Position numbers and translations under genes: made by a program
The notes under the pieces: model-generated
Databases searched by the model: none
The model's input: only the letters and a program-made list of their open reading frames with translations
What the model was told of the DNA's origin: nothing
Assembly: GCA_944390895.1 (NCBI GenBank)
Contig: CALXRQ010000009.1
Coordinates: forward strand, 1 to 51,795
Source: an uncultured Alphaproteobacteria bacterium
GTDB taxonomy: Bacteria; Pseudomonadota; Alphaproteobacteria; RF32; CAG-239
Direction of reading: 5' to 3'
Length of the DNA stretch: 51,795 nucleotides
Part shown: piece after piece, positions 24,732 to 34,951 of the stretch
Numbering within the stretch: position 1 is the first letter of the stretch
Layout: every line of letters starts with the position of its first letter

Positions 24732-25172
24732 TTACTTTTTTTCCAGCATAAACGTCACCGGTCCGTCATTTATTAAAGAGACCTGCATATCGGCCTGAAA
24801 AACACCGGTTTTTACTATAATACCATAAGAACGCAGACAGTCTACAAAATATTCATACAAAGGCCGGGCCGTTTCAGGGCGGGCGGCGGTTTCAAAACCG
24901 GGACGGTTGCCGCGCGAAGTGTCTCCGGCCAGCGTAAACTGAGAAACGGCCAGCAGCTCTCCTTTGATATCTAATACCGATAAATTCATTTTCTGCCGTT
25001 CATCTTCAAAAATCCGCAGATTGACGACTTTTTTGGCCAGCTCTGCCGCCTGCTTTTCAGTATCATCTTTTTCAACGCCGAGCAAAACCAGCAGACCGGC
25101 GCCGATTTCGGAAAAAAGGCGGCCGTCGATTTCCACGGATGATTTCTTTACTCTCTGCACCAGTGCTTTCAT
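24732..25172 (-). CDS. dtd: D-aminoacyl-tRNA deacylase
   Basis: 146 residues from MKALVQRV, the standard start of this family; a TTG eight codons upstream would add a non-family tail. The enzyme removes D-amino acids (and glycine from tRNA-Ala) wrongly attached to tRNA. Both active-site motifs are present: SQFTL and NDGPVT. It is a cytoplasmic dimer in characterised species. It leads an operon with the helical-repeat gene. Confidence 0.95.
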   Translation of the reverse strand: MKALVQRVKKSSVEIDGRLFSEIGAGLLVLLGVEKDDTEKQAAELAKKVVNLRIFEDERQKMNLSVLDIKGELLAVSQFTLAGDTSRGNRPGFETAARPETARPLYEYFVDCLRSYGIIVKTGVFQADMQVSLINDGPVTFMLEKK

Positions 25173-25214
25173 AAAACATACATTCCTGTTTTTCAATTAT
25201 CGGTTCTTATTATA

Positions 25215-25243
25215 TTGTAATTAGGTTTAAGATAGATTAAAAT
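25215..25243 (+). promoter_or_regulatory. Promoter of the lipoprotein hydrolase gene
   Basis: TTGTAA, 17 bases, TAAAAT, ending 44 bases before the start codon. Confidence 0.5.
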
Positions 25244-25286
25244 TCGAAATTATTAAAAAAAATTCAATATTTTCCAGGAATGAAAA

Positions 25287-26534
25287 ATGCTTAAAAAATA
25301 TATTGCGCTGCTGTTAATCTGGAATCTGGCCGGATGCTCCTCTTTCGGCCGCGGCGTGGCCGAAGCAATTTTGGACAAGGATGCGGAGGTTGACACCAGA
25401 CAATGCGAAATCCGGGGCGGCAAATTTGCCGGTATCGAATCATATTTTTCCAAAGGCGAAGCCGTCAAAGTGCTGATGATTCACGGCGTGGGCACCCATC
25501 ATCCGGGATATTCGGCAAGAATCCGCGACAATTTGAGCAAAGCCCTCAATCTGACGGTTTTGTCGCGTTCTCCCAAAGACATTATCCTCATCGACCCCGA
25601 CGATCCCGATACCGTCATCGGCAATCTGCGCGTCACCCGCATGAGAGACGAAGCGCGCAAGCATGACCTTTTGTTCTATGAGCTTACCTGGTCCGATATA
25701 ACAACCCCGCACAAGAGTTTTCTCTCTTATGACATGACTAAGGAATATGCTTACAAAAGAGCCGCATTCAATAACACCGTCAAAGGTTTTCTGAACGACA
25801 CGGGGCCGGATCCGATGATTTATCTGACCGATAAAAACAACCTGATCCTGAACGCGACCAAACAGTCAACCTGCTGGATGCTCGGAAAATCATGGGAACA
25901 GCTCAAAGACAAGCAAAAACAGGTCTGCCGGGTTTCTTCTTATAAGCAGATACAGAACCTGAATCATGAAAACATCATCTTCATTACGCACAGTCTGGGC
26001 AGCCGAATCCTGATTGACACGATTATCAGCATCGCCGACGACGTCAGCCGCGACGACATCAAGCACCACCGGGAAGCGCAATTGATTATCAATGAACTCA
26101 AAAACAAAGAATTTACGGCGTTTATGCTGGCCAACCAATTGCCCATTCTGCAAATCGGCCGGCCGAAACCGAAGATTAACCACAAAATCGCCGAATATTG
26201 CAAAAAAGACGGTCGGCATTACAACGACAGGATTTTTAAAAACCTGAACATCGTCGCCTTTTCCGATCCCAATGACATTTTAAGTTATAACATTCCTCAG
26301 GACTTTGTCGACGAATATATAGATTCGAGAATCTGTCCGATGGTTACCAACGTGAACATCAACATCGCTACCGAAATATCGGCTTTCGGCGTCGGCGTGG
26401 TCAACCCGATTTCCGCGCACACCGGATATGACAACGACACCAGGGTGATAGATATTATCTCCAAAGGCACGGACGATATTAAAAATGACAAGATATTGTC
26501 CGAGCGCTGCCGTTTTTATGAGCTGGAAGACTGA
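25287..26534 (+). CDS. Alpha/beta-hydrolase-type lipoprotein
   Basis: 415 residues. The lipoprotein signal ends in LAGC (cysteine 17). The fold pattern is that of a serine hydrolase: VLMIHGVGTH gives the oxyanion-side loop, and IIFITHSLGS (about 230-239) the nucleophile elbow with serine at the centre, though the usual first glycine of GxSxG is Thr-His. A conserved aspartate (VAFSDPND) and late histidine (ISAHTGY) could complete the triad. Substrate unknown; esterase or lipase at the cell envelope is plausible. AGGA lies 7 bases before the ATG. The ZntB-like gene follows 14 bases later. Confidence 0.75.
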   Translation: MLKKYIALLLIWNLAGCSSFGRGVAEAILDKDAEVDTRQCEIRGGKFAGIESYFSKGEAVKVLMIHGVGTHHPGYSARIRDNLSKALNLTVLSRSPKDIILIDPDDPDTVIGNLRVTRMRDEARKHDLLFYELTWSDITTPHKSFLSYDMTKEYAYKRAAFNNTVKGFLNDTGPDPMIYLTDKNNLILNATKQSTCWMLGKSWEQLKDKQKQVCRVSSYKQIQNLNHENIIFITHSLGSRILIDTIISIADDVSRDDIKHHREAQLIINELKNKEFTAFMLANQLPILQIGRPKPKINHKIAEYCKKDGRHYNDRIFKNLNIVAFSDPNDILSYNIPQDFVDEYIDSRICPMVTNVNINIATEISAFGVGVVNPISAHTGYDNDTRVIDIISKGTDDIKNDKILSERCRFYELED

Positions 26535-26548
26535 GAGAGGCTGAATTT

Positions 26549-27532
26549 ATGAACGCAGAAGACCAAACGACCGAAAGGCAGTGTTTTTTTCTGGACGGCA
26601 GAGGCGGAATTTATTCAGGCGATAACAAACTCAGTTTTGAAAGCACGCCTCCGCCGGTATGGGAGAATCTGGACTACCGCAATCCTGAAACCTATAAGAT
26701 TCTGGTTGAAGACTATGCCATTGATCCGGCCGTGGCCGACGCACTCTGCGATGAGGACACCAGACCGCGTTTTTTTGCCCATGACAACGGAATGCTGATT
26801 ATTCTGCGGGCCATCAATCTCAATCCGGGCAGCGATCCCGACGATATGATTTCACTCCGAATCTGGATTGACGAAAAGAAGATGATTTCGCTTGAACACC
26901 GTCGCCTCAAAGCCGTGGCAAAGCTGGCCGACAGTCTGGAAAGAGGCAAGGGTCCCAAAAACCTTATGCAATGTTTTCTCCTGCTCAGCCGATATGTGGC
27001 CGATGTCATCAACGACACGGTCAACGGCATTATTGACCGAACCGACGAACTCGAGGAAAAAGTTATTGAAATCAAAGAAATAAATGATTTCAGCATCAGC
27101 GGAGAAATTACCGACCTGCGTCGGGAAACCATTTCTCTGCGGCGATATCTGGCGCCAATGAAAGATTTGTTTCAAAATATGCAAAACGAAAAACACCCAC
27201 TGATTACGCCGCGCGGAAAATCGGCCATGAGAGAACTTTCCAACGATATGGCCAAGGCTTTGGAAGATTTGGAATACTGCCGAGAGCATATTACGCTTTA
27301 TCATGAAGAACTGCAGGGAAAAATGAGTATCAGCATGAACAGGATTATGTATATCATATCCATTTTTACCGCGGTATTTCTGCCGCTCGGCCTTTTGACC
27401 GGCCTGCTCGGCATCAATGTGTCCGGAATTCCTTATGCCGACAACGATTTTGCGTTCGCTGCAGTCTGTATTATTCTTATCATTATCGCAGCCGCACTGC
27501 TCGCCATTATGAAAAAACTGCGCTGGATGTAG
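26549..27532 (+). CDS. zntB: ZntB/CorA-type metal transporter
   Basis: 327 residues, matching the CorA superfamily: a large N-terminal cytosolic domain, a long helix, and two C-terminal membrane helices. The signature between them reads GINVSGIP, which is the ZntB-type variant of the CorA GMN motif, so zinc or another divalent cation is the likely cargo. GAGAGG precedes the ATG. It converges on the SpmA-SpmB gene with a 2-base gap. Confidence 0.85.
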   Translation: MNAEDQTTERQCFFLDGRGGIYSGDNKLSFESTPPPVWENLDYRNPETYKILVEDYAIDPAVADALCDEDTRPRFFAHDNGMLIILRAINLNPGSDPDDMISLRIWIDEKKMISLEHRRLKAVAKLADSLERGKGPKNLMQCFLLLSRYVADVINDTVNGIIDRTDELEEKVIEIKEINDFSISGEITDLRRETISLRRYLAPMKDLFQNMQNEKHPLITPRGKSAMRELSNDMAKALEDLEYCREHITLYHEELQGKMSISMNRIMYIISIFTAVFLPLGLLTGLLGINVSGIPYADNDFAFAAVCIILIIIAAALLAIMKKLRWM

Positions 27533-27534
27533 TT

Positions 27535-28764
27535 TTATTCATAAAACATATAAGAAAAGAACACGGCAGCGGCTATACCCGCCAAATCTGCCAGCAAAGC
27601 GCAGGGCAGCGCGGCGCCGACCCGGGTAATTTTTACCGCACCGAAATAAACCGCCAGCACATAGAAAGTGGTTTCGGTCGAACCTTGCACCACGGCTGAA
27701 ACAAAGGCCGGAAAACTGTCGGCACCGTAAGTCTGCATGGTTTCAATCATCATGGCCCGGGCACCGCTGCCGGACAGAGGCTTGAGCAAAGCCGTCGGCA
27801 GAGCGGCGACAAAACCGGTATCAACGCCGAGCCAGGCAAAAAACTTTTCAAAACCCAAAACCAACAAATCCAACGCGCCGGAAGTCCTGAACACGGCAAT
27901 GGCCACCAGCATGGCCACCAGGTAGGGAATGATGCGGACCGCAATTTCAAACCCTTCTTTGGCGCCGCCGATGAACGTTTCATAGACATTCAGCTTTTTT
28001 ACAAGCCCCGAAAGAATAAAAACAGTAATGACGGAAAACAGCAGAAAATTTCCGCAGTCTCCGGAAACGCGGAGCCGCTCGTTCTCCGGCAGAGATAAAA
28101 AATAGCCGGCGACAGCGGCAATAAACGCGGCAAACCCCAGCAGATAGGCCATAACGACGCGGTTGAAAATGTTGAGCCGTTGCACAACGGCGACGGCCAA
28201 AAAACCGACCAGCGTCGAAACGGAGGTTGCAAACAAAATCGGCATAAAAACCGCGGCGGGATTTTGCGAACCCAGTTCGGCACGATACATCAGAATCGTA
28301 ATCGGAATCAGAGTCACGGCCGAAGAGTTAATGACCATGAACAAAATCTGCGCATCGGAAGCCCGGTCTTTGCGGGGATTGAGTTCCTGAAGCTGTTCCA
28401 TGGCTTTCAACCCCATCGGCGTGGCGGCATTGTCCAACCCCAAAACATTGGCAGCTATATTCATAATCATCGAACCCATGGCCGGCGAATCTTCCGGCAC
28501 GCCGGGCATAATCCGGCGGAACAGCGGGCGCAGCGCCTTGGCAAGCAGTGCCGTCAGCCCCGAACGTTCGGCTATTTTCAGCAGTCCGAGCCACAAACAC
28601 AATATTCCGGTCAGATTAATACAAATGCTGAAAGCGGTTTTGGCCGAAGCAAAGGTTGATGAAACCAACTGCGTCCAAACTTCCCCCTGCCCCAAAATCA
28701 GGCTCTGATAAGCGGCTAAAACGAACGCAATTAAAAAAAACGAAACCCAGATTATGTTCAGCAT
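27535..28764 (-). CDS. Fused SpmA-SpmB (nucleoside-recognition) membrane protein
   Basis: 409 residues, with two homologous halves joined: an SpmA-like half containing SMIMNIAANVLGLDNAATPMG and an SpmB-like half containing LPTALLKPLSGSGARAMM and STETTFYVLAVYFG. Both are gate/nucleoside-recognition domains with many membrane helices. In spore formers SpmA and SpmB are needed for spore-core dehydration, but fused homologues occur in non-sporulating bacteria with unknown transport roles. AAGGAG six bases before the ATG at 28764 fixes the start. Confidence 0.85.
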   Translation of the reverse strand: MLNIIWVSFFLIAFVLAAYQSLILGQGEVWTQLVSSTFASAKTAFSICINLTGILCLWLGLLKIAERSGLTALLAKALRPLFRRIMPGVPEDSPAMGSMIMNIAANVLGLDNAATPMGLKAMEQLQELNPRKDRASDAQILFMVINSSAVTLIPITILMYRAELGSQNPAAVFMPILFATSVSTLVGFLAVAVVQRLNIFNRVVMAYLLGFAAFIAAVAGYFLSLPENERLRVSGDCGNFLLFSVITVFILSGLVKKLNVYETFIGGAKEGFEIAVRIIPYLVAMLVAIAVFRTSGALDLLVLGFEKFFAWLGVDTGFVAALPTALLKPLSGSGARAMMIETMQTYGADSFPAFVSAVVQGSTETTFYVLAVYFGAVKITRVGAALPCALLADLAGIAAAVFFSYMFYE

Positions 28765-28875
28765 CGGCATCTCCTTGGTTTTCAAAGTTAAAACAAAATG
28801 ATGAAGATATTTTTAATAAATATTAATGAATCCGTTTTAGCCTTGAAACAAACAACGAATCAGGAGATTGCAGAT

Positions 28876-29454
28876 ATGGAAAACATAACGGAATATTTAG
28901 GCTGGATTATCGGCGGACTTGTCGTCGTATGGTTTTATTTTACCTATGTCGGCCTCATCAAAAAGAAGAACCGGCTGAAAGAATCTTCTTCCGGCATTGA
29001 CGTGCAACTCAAAAAACGCTATGACCTCATTCCCAATTTGCTGACCATGGCCGCCAAATATATGGAGCACGAAAAGTCTCTGATGGAGGAGATTACCAAA
29101 CTGCGTTCCGAGGCAATGGCCATCAACTTCCAGACCGAACCGGCAAAAAAAATCGAGCTTGAAAACATGCTGTCGCAGAGAATGAACGACTTTAAACTGC
29201 AGGCGGAAAATTATCCGGACATGAAATCCAACCAGACCATGCTGAATGCCATGGAAAGCATGAACGAGGTTGAAGAGCACATTGCCGCGGCCAGACGTTT
29301 TTACAACTCTAATGTTACCGAGCTTAAGAACGCGGTTGAAATATTTCCGAGTTCTCTGGTGGCCAAAATTGTCGGCGTAAAAGACGAAATGCCGTTTTTT
29401 GAAGCGGAAGAAGCCGCAAAAAAAGCGGTTGACGCCAGCGGATTTTTTAAATAA
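28876..29454 (+). CDS. lemA: LemA family protein
   Basis: 192 residues. One N-terminal membrane helix (about 7-28) and then a helical bundle with the LemA pattern (LKKRYDLIPNLLTMAAKYMEHEK... RFYNSNVTELKNAVEIFPSSLVA). LemA proteins are membrane-attached; their cellular role is unclear. The start at 28876 follows AGGAG with 9-base spacing; longer in-frame starts lack one. The next gene starts at the base after the stop. Confidence 0.93.
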   Translation: MENITEYLGWIIGGLVVVWFYFTYVGLIKKKNRLKESSSGIDVQLKKRYDLIPNLLTMAAKYMEHEKSLMEEITKLRSEAMAINFQTEPAKKIELENMLSQRMNDFKLQAENYPDMKSNQTMLNAMESMNEVEEHIAAARRFYNSNVTELKNAVEIFPSSLVAKIVGVKDEMPFFEAEEAAKKAVDASGFFK

Positions 29455-30417
29455 ATGCCCGAAGAAAAAAGCATAAACGAACTGCGAAACGGTTTTGAAA
29501 CCTTTTACCAAACCGTTTTAAAACCAAGTTTTTCGGGGCTGGAAGCAACCCGGAAAAAATATCTGCGCCTGTTTTACTGCGGATTGTTTCTGACCTGTGT
29601 CGCCGTGCCGCTGATTATGCTGCGGATGCTGTCATTTTATGCCGGGAGCGACACTTCGAACTTTCCGGCCGCAACGCTTCTGTTCAGCATTATGGTGCTG
29701 GTTACGCTGACGGCGACGCCGATTAAGCTGTATAAGAAAAAAGCCAAGAATCAGGTCATGCCTGAATTTATAAAATATTTCGGACAATTTGACTATCGTT
29801 ATCAGGCCTGTATCAGCGAAGATATTTTAACCCGGTCGCTGCTGTTTGGGGAATATAACGCTCGCGAAGGAGACGATTTTTTCATCGGCCGCTACAAAGA
29901 TACGGAAATGGTCATTTCCGAAGAGGAACTGAGCCTGCACAAAGTTTCCGCCGACGGCAAACGACGTTATAAAAAAGTGATTTTCGACGGCATTGTCATT
30001 CTGCTGTCTATGAACAAAAATTTCTCAGGACAAACGATTGTGCTTAAAGACCGCGGCCTGTTCAACGCTTTCAACAAAACCGGCGGTCTGCAAAAAATCG
30101 CGCTGGAAGACAGCCGTTTTGAAAAAGAGTTTGAAGTTTACGGTTCCGACCAGCTGGAAGCCCGCTATCTGCTGACGACGGCTTTTATGGAGAGAATGCT
30201 TAAAGTCCGCGACGCTTATCATGCCGGCAAAATCCAGTTCAGTTTTTTTGACAACAAGTTGTTGATTACGGTCGATGTCAGACAGGACATGTTTGAAACC
30301 ACGTCGCTGTTCAGGAGCTGTACCGACCGCAACATGATTGACCGGGCATTTGAACAGTTTGCCTCGGTGATGGAGATTATAGACATCCTGAAACTAGACA
30401 AACGTCTGGGAATGTAG
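29455..30417 (+). CDS. DUF3137 membrane protein, LemA partner
   Basis: 320 residues. Two membrane helices (about 41-62 and 75-95) are followed by a soluble domain; the pattern fits DUF3137, which is commonly encoded beside lemA. Its ATG abuts the lemA stop, so the two are co-translated. It converges on the ABC exporter with a 2-base gap. Confidence 0.8.
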   Translation: MPEEKSINELRNGFETFYQTVLKPSFSGLEATRKKYLRLFYCGLFLTCVAVPLIMLRMLSFYAGSDTSNFPAATLLFSIMVLVTLTATPIKLYKKKAKNQVMPEFIKYFGQFDYRYQACISEDILTRSLLFGEYNAREGDDFFIGRYKDTEMVISEEELSLHKVSADGKRRYKKVIFDGIVILLSMNKNFSGQTIVLKDRGLFNAFNKTGGLQKIALEDSRFEKEFEVYGSDQLEARYLLTTAFMERMLKVRDAYHAGKIQFSFFDNKLLITVDVRQDMFETTSLFRSCTDRNMIDRAFEQFASVMEIIDILKLDKRLGM

Positions 30418-30419
30418 CG

Positions 30420-32177
30420 TTATTCTTCCAAATTGAGAAAACCGCCGGCCTGCATATTATAAAAACCGTAATAAGCGCCTTTTTTGCGCAGCAGCGCCTG
30501 ATGCGTTCCCTGCTCAACGATGCAGCCCTTGTCCATTACGACAATTTCATCCATCTCTTTCAGCGTCGACAAGCGGTGCGCAATGGCAATTACGGTTTTC
30601 CCCCGCATCAGTTCCTTAAGCGAATCCTGAATATATTTCTCGCTTTCGCTGTCCAAGGCCGAAGTTGCCTCGTCCAAAACCAATATCGGCGCGTTTTTCA
30701 AAACGGCGCGGGCAATGGCTATGCGTTGCCGCTCACCGCCGGAAAGCATTACGCCGCGCTCACCGACCTTGCTGTCATATCCTTTCGGAAGCTTTTGAAT
30801 AAAATCGTGGCAATAGGCCTTGCGGGCCGCAGCCATTACCTCTTCGTCGGAAGCGCGCAAGTTGCCGTAGCGGATATTTTCCATAATGGTACGGTTAAAC
30901 AAGCTCGGATCCTGAGGAATGAGAGCAATACTGCGCCGCAGCGAATCCTGCGTAACCAGAGAAATATCCGCGCCGCCAATCGTTATTCGGCCCTTTTGCA
31001 GGTCATAATATCGCGACAATAACTTTACCAGCGTGGATTTTCCGGAACCGGAACGGCCGACCAGTCCGATTTTTTCGCCGGATTTAATCTTCAGGCAGAA
31101 ATTGTCAAACAACGGTTCCGAACCTTTGTAATGATAAGTTATGCGGTCAAAAACAATTTCGGTATCGTTTACAAGCAGCGGCTTGGCACCTTTGACATCG
31201 GTTACCTCGCAGGGTTTTGAAAGCAGCGCCAGCCCGTCTTTAATGCCGCCGTAGTTTTTGAAAAACTGCAGAAAATTCATCGAAATGTTGTTATAGATAT
31301 TGCTCAGGGTCAAAATAAGCGTCTGAATCAGAACATACTGCGCTATTGTTACCTTGCCCTCATACCAGTACCACAGAGGCAGAGCGAAAAAGACGGCCTG
31401 CAAAGCCGATCGCAGCAGACCCTGGCCGATGAACAGCACGCCGAACTGTCTGGTTTCCACCCGGTCGGCATAGGCGGCTTTTTTCATGGCGCGAAAATAG
31501 TTTTTTCTCTCAAAACGATAATTGCTGAAGTTTTTTACCAGCGAGGCGTTGGTTATGCTGTCGACCAGCACGCCGTTGGAAGCAGACATGGCATTGGCGC
31601 GTTTTTCGGTATAAGGCGACAAACGCAGGCTCAACTTCCATAAAACCAAAATCAGCACAACATTCAGGACCAGCATAATCAGCGCCAGCTCCATATTGAT
31701 GTCGGCAATGAACAGAAAGGTCGCACTCAGCGCAATCAGCGGCGAAACGGCACCCCAGATAATCTGATAATAAATGCCGTAGCTGTTGTCGATAATGGTT
31801 TTGATTTTTCCGGAAATATTGCCGGCCATCTCTTCGGCAAAAAAAGCGGTGGAATGATTATGCGCATAGGCAAACAAATCTTTGGCTATGCGGCTCATAT
31901 AAACCGGCAGAAAAACGGACTCTATCAGAATCATTACGTTGAGCAGCAAACCTTTGGCAAAAAAGAACACGGCGGCCAGAGAGGCATATATCAGAGCCTG
32001 ATTCAGAATCGATGAACGGTCTCCGCCGCTTCCCAAAACGCTGATAATCTCCGAACCGAAATACAACGCGACGCGCGTGGCCACTTCTCCCAGAGATATG
32101 ACCAAAAGCACACTGAAAAACAAAACTTTGAGTTTGGAAAGATATTTCCACAAAAACCTGAAAACGCCGGTCTGCAT
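30420..32177 (-). CDS. ABC exporter, type IV half-transporter
   Basis: 585 residues: a membrane domain (about 15-320) and an ATPase with GRSGSGKST, LSGGERQRIAIARA, LVLDEATSALD and AHRLSTL. The substrate cannot be told; the family exports lipids, peptides or drugs. I set the start at 32177 (MQTGVFRFLWKYLSK), with GGCGG 8 bases before; a longer frame to 32441 would run through the next gene and has no family support. It is the last gene of the tgt operon and is 82 bases after the methyltransferase-like gene. Confidence 0.88.
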   Translation of the reverse strand: MQTGVFRFLWKYLSKLKVLFFSVLLVISLGEVATRVALYFGSEIISVLGSGGDRSSILNQALIYASLAAVFFFAKGLLLNVMILIESVFLPVYMSRIAKDLFAYAHNHSTAFFAEEMAGNISGKIKTIIDNSYGIYYQIIWGAVSPLIALSATFLFIADINMELALIMLVLNVVLILVLWKLSLRLSPYTEKRANAMSASNGVLVDSITNASLVKNFSNYRFERKNYFRAMKKAAYADRVETRQFGVLFIGQGLLRSALQAVFFALPLWYWYEGKVTIAQYVLIQTLILTLSNIYNNISMNFLQFFKNYGGIKDGLALLSKPCEVTDVKGAKPLLVNDTEIVFDRITYHYKGSEPLFDNFCLKIKSGEKIGLVGRSGSGKSTLVKLLSRYYDLQKGRITIGGADISLVTQDSLRRSIALIPQDPSLFNRTIMENIRYGNLRASDEEVMAAARKAYCHDFIQKLPKGYDSKVGERGVMLSGGERQRIAIARAVLKNAPILVLDEATSALDSESEKYIQDSLKELMRGKTVIAIAHRLSTLKEMDEIVVMDKGCIVEQGTHQALLRKKGAYYGFYNMQAGGFLNLEE

Positions 32178-32259
32178 ATTTGAATCCGCCTTTTTTTTTA
32201 ATCTTGTGCCGACATTATTCGATAAATTTTCATAAAGGTCTACATATATTACGGTTGGT

Positions 32260-32724
32260 TTATTTGATACCGGCAAGCAAGCCTGTTCCGACGGCAGCCG
32301 TTTTGAATCCGGCTTCACCCAGCAGCTTTTCCCATCCGGATATCGCAGCAGTCGGCACGACCATACTTCCGCCCGGCAGCAATATACGATATGCAAGCTC
32401 ACATATCTTGGACGGATTATCGCAATTACAATTTTCGTCAACGATAATCATATTAACCATTTTGCCGATGGTGGCAAGTTGGTCGGCCGGCATTGAATAT
32501 GCCTCAACATTGGCAGCCGTTTTTTCCATGGCGTTTTTGCCGAGCGTGTCCACGGCAATGAGCTTACGGACCAGCGGCGCCAAAACCGCGGCCGAAGAAA
32601 CAGGTTCTCCGCTCAAATTCATAACAACCGAAGCCGAACCGGCGCCGTATTTTTCCAAAAGCGTCCGGTAAATTTCCGGGGAATAAACGTTTTTGCCGAT
32701 AGCGGCCGCTGTTTTTTCATTCAT
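32260..32724 (-). CDS. Methyltransferase-like Rossmann protein
   Basis: 154 residues. The pattern of alternating strands and helices, with VVMNLSGEPV, KLIAVDTLGKNAM, VNMIIVDENC and ILLPGGSMVV, resembles a class I SAM methyltransferase. The glycine-rich SAM motif is poorly conserved (NLSGEP), and the protein is short, so activity is doubtful. AGGAG lies 7 bases before the ATG. It is 14 bases after the LOG-family gene. Confidence 0.6.
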   Translation of the reverse strand: MNEKTAAAIGKNVYSPEIYRTLLEKYGAGSASVVMNLSGEPVSSAAVLAPLVRKLIAVDTLGKNAMEKTAANVEAYSMPADQLATIGKMVNMIIVDENCNCDNPSKICELAYRILLPGGSMVVPTAAISGWEKLLGEAGFKTAAVGTGLLAGIK

Positions 32725-32738
32725 GTCAAATCTCCTGT

Positions 32739-33704
32739 CTAAGGCCGGGGCATATCCCGCTTGGCATTTTCCTTCTTGCGTTTCTTTAATTCCGTCAGTT
32801 TGTCGCTGACGATTGAGGTGTCGCGGCCGGTTTTGGCCAAACGGTCATACATCCGCTCAATTTCCTTTTCCAGATAGGCCTGCTCAATTTCGTTGGCCAG
32901 ATCGCTGCGTTCTTCGGCCGTGCCTTTCCAGCTGGTCTCTTCCATGCGGGCGATAATATCTTCAACGTGAACCGAACTGTCTACTTTCTTTTTGATAAAA
33001 TACGGCAGTTCGTAAATCAGCTGGCGCGTAGAAGCATAAACCTCCGCAGTGGTCTTGCCTTTTTTGTAGCGCAGCTTCAGCAAACGGAACACAATGCTCA
33101 GCTCGTTACTGTCATCGACAATGATAAAGGGAACCGGATCGGCAAAGCCTTTGGCCGAAATTTCTTTCAAAAACTCCACGATATGGTGAAAATAGCCGTC
33201 GACATTATAAAGAATAAACGGTTTTATCGGCAGCAGGCCGTCCTGCATGGCCACACAGTCATAAGCCAGTTCATCCAGTGTTCCGACACCGCCGGGCGCA
33301 AATACCACAAAATCGGCGTTAAGAAGCTTTTGCTTACGCTCTTCCAGACTTTGGGCGACAATGATATCTTCAATCTGCCCCAGAATTTCATCCGTTTGAT
33401 AGAGGCTGTAATATTCTTTGGTGGTAATTCCCTGAATCGGCGTCGTTTTGCATTTTTTCTTGTTCCAACCGTCCAAAACGCCGCGCGCTACCGCTCCCAT
33501 AATGCCCGAGCTAGACAAGCCGAAATCCAATTTAAAATCCATTTTGGCGATCTGGCGTCCAAGGTTATAGGCCTCTTCGACGAAAACGGCATCATTGCCG
33601 GAGCGCGAACCGCCGGCAACAAAGACGCGCAAACCTTCCTGAGCATTTTCTTCGACGAAAGTTCCGACAACTTCCTGCACGCTCTGATTGTCACAATTTT
33701 CCAT
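32739..33704 (-). CDS. LOG-family nucleotide phosphoribohydrolase
   Basis: 321 residues. The LOG motif PGGVGTLDE (about 182-190) and the earlier SSSGIMGAVARG are present. LOG-type enzymes cleave nucleoside 5'-monophosphates to base and ribose phosphate; plant and bacterial members make free cytokinins. About 120 residues beyond the common bacterial length are appended, forming a charged helical tail. I chose the ATG at 33704 since GAGG lies just ahead; a TTG five codons upstream is also possible. It is 18 bases after tgt. Confidence 0.82.
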   Translation of the reverse strand: MENCDNQSVQEVVGTFVEENAQEGLRVFVAGGSRSGNDAVFVEEAYNLGRQIAKMDFKLDFGLSSSGIMGAVARGVLDGWNKKKCKTTPIQGITTKEYYSLYQTDEILGQIEDIIVAQSLEERKQKLLNADFVVFAPGGVGTLDELAYDCVAMQDGLLPIKPFILYNVDGYFHHIVEFLKEISAKGFADPVPFIIVDDSNELSIVFRLLKLRYKKGKTTAEVYASTRQLIYELPYFIKKKVDSSVHVEDIIARMEETSWKGTAEERSDLANEIEQAYLEKEIERMYDRLAKTGRDTSIVSDKLTELKKRKKENAKRDMPRP

Positions 33705-33722
33705 ATCTACCTCAACCAAGAA

Positions 33723-34862
<1,140 letters not shown>

Positions 34863-34951
34863 TTATCCGACAGTTTTGATAATCGCTCCATAATGCCCCG
34901 GAATATCCGATTTAGCAAGAGGGATAATCAACAAACCGGCATTTGGGAATT

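Noticed and set aside
32178-32441. N-terminal extension of the ABC exporter
   Set aside because: It overlaps the end of the methyltransferase-like gene, contains unusual Cys/Trp-rich sequence and is not found in half-transporters.
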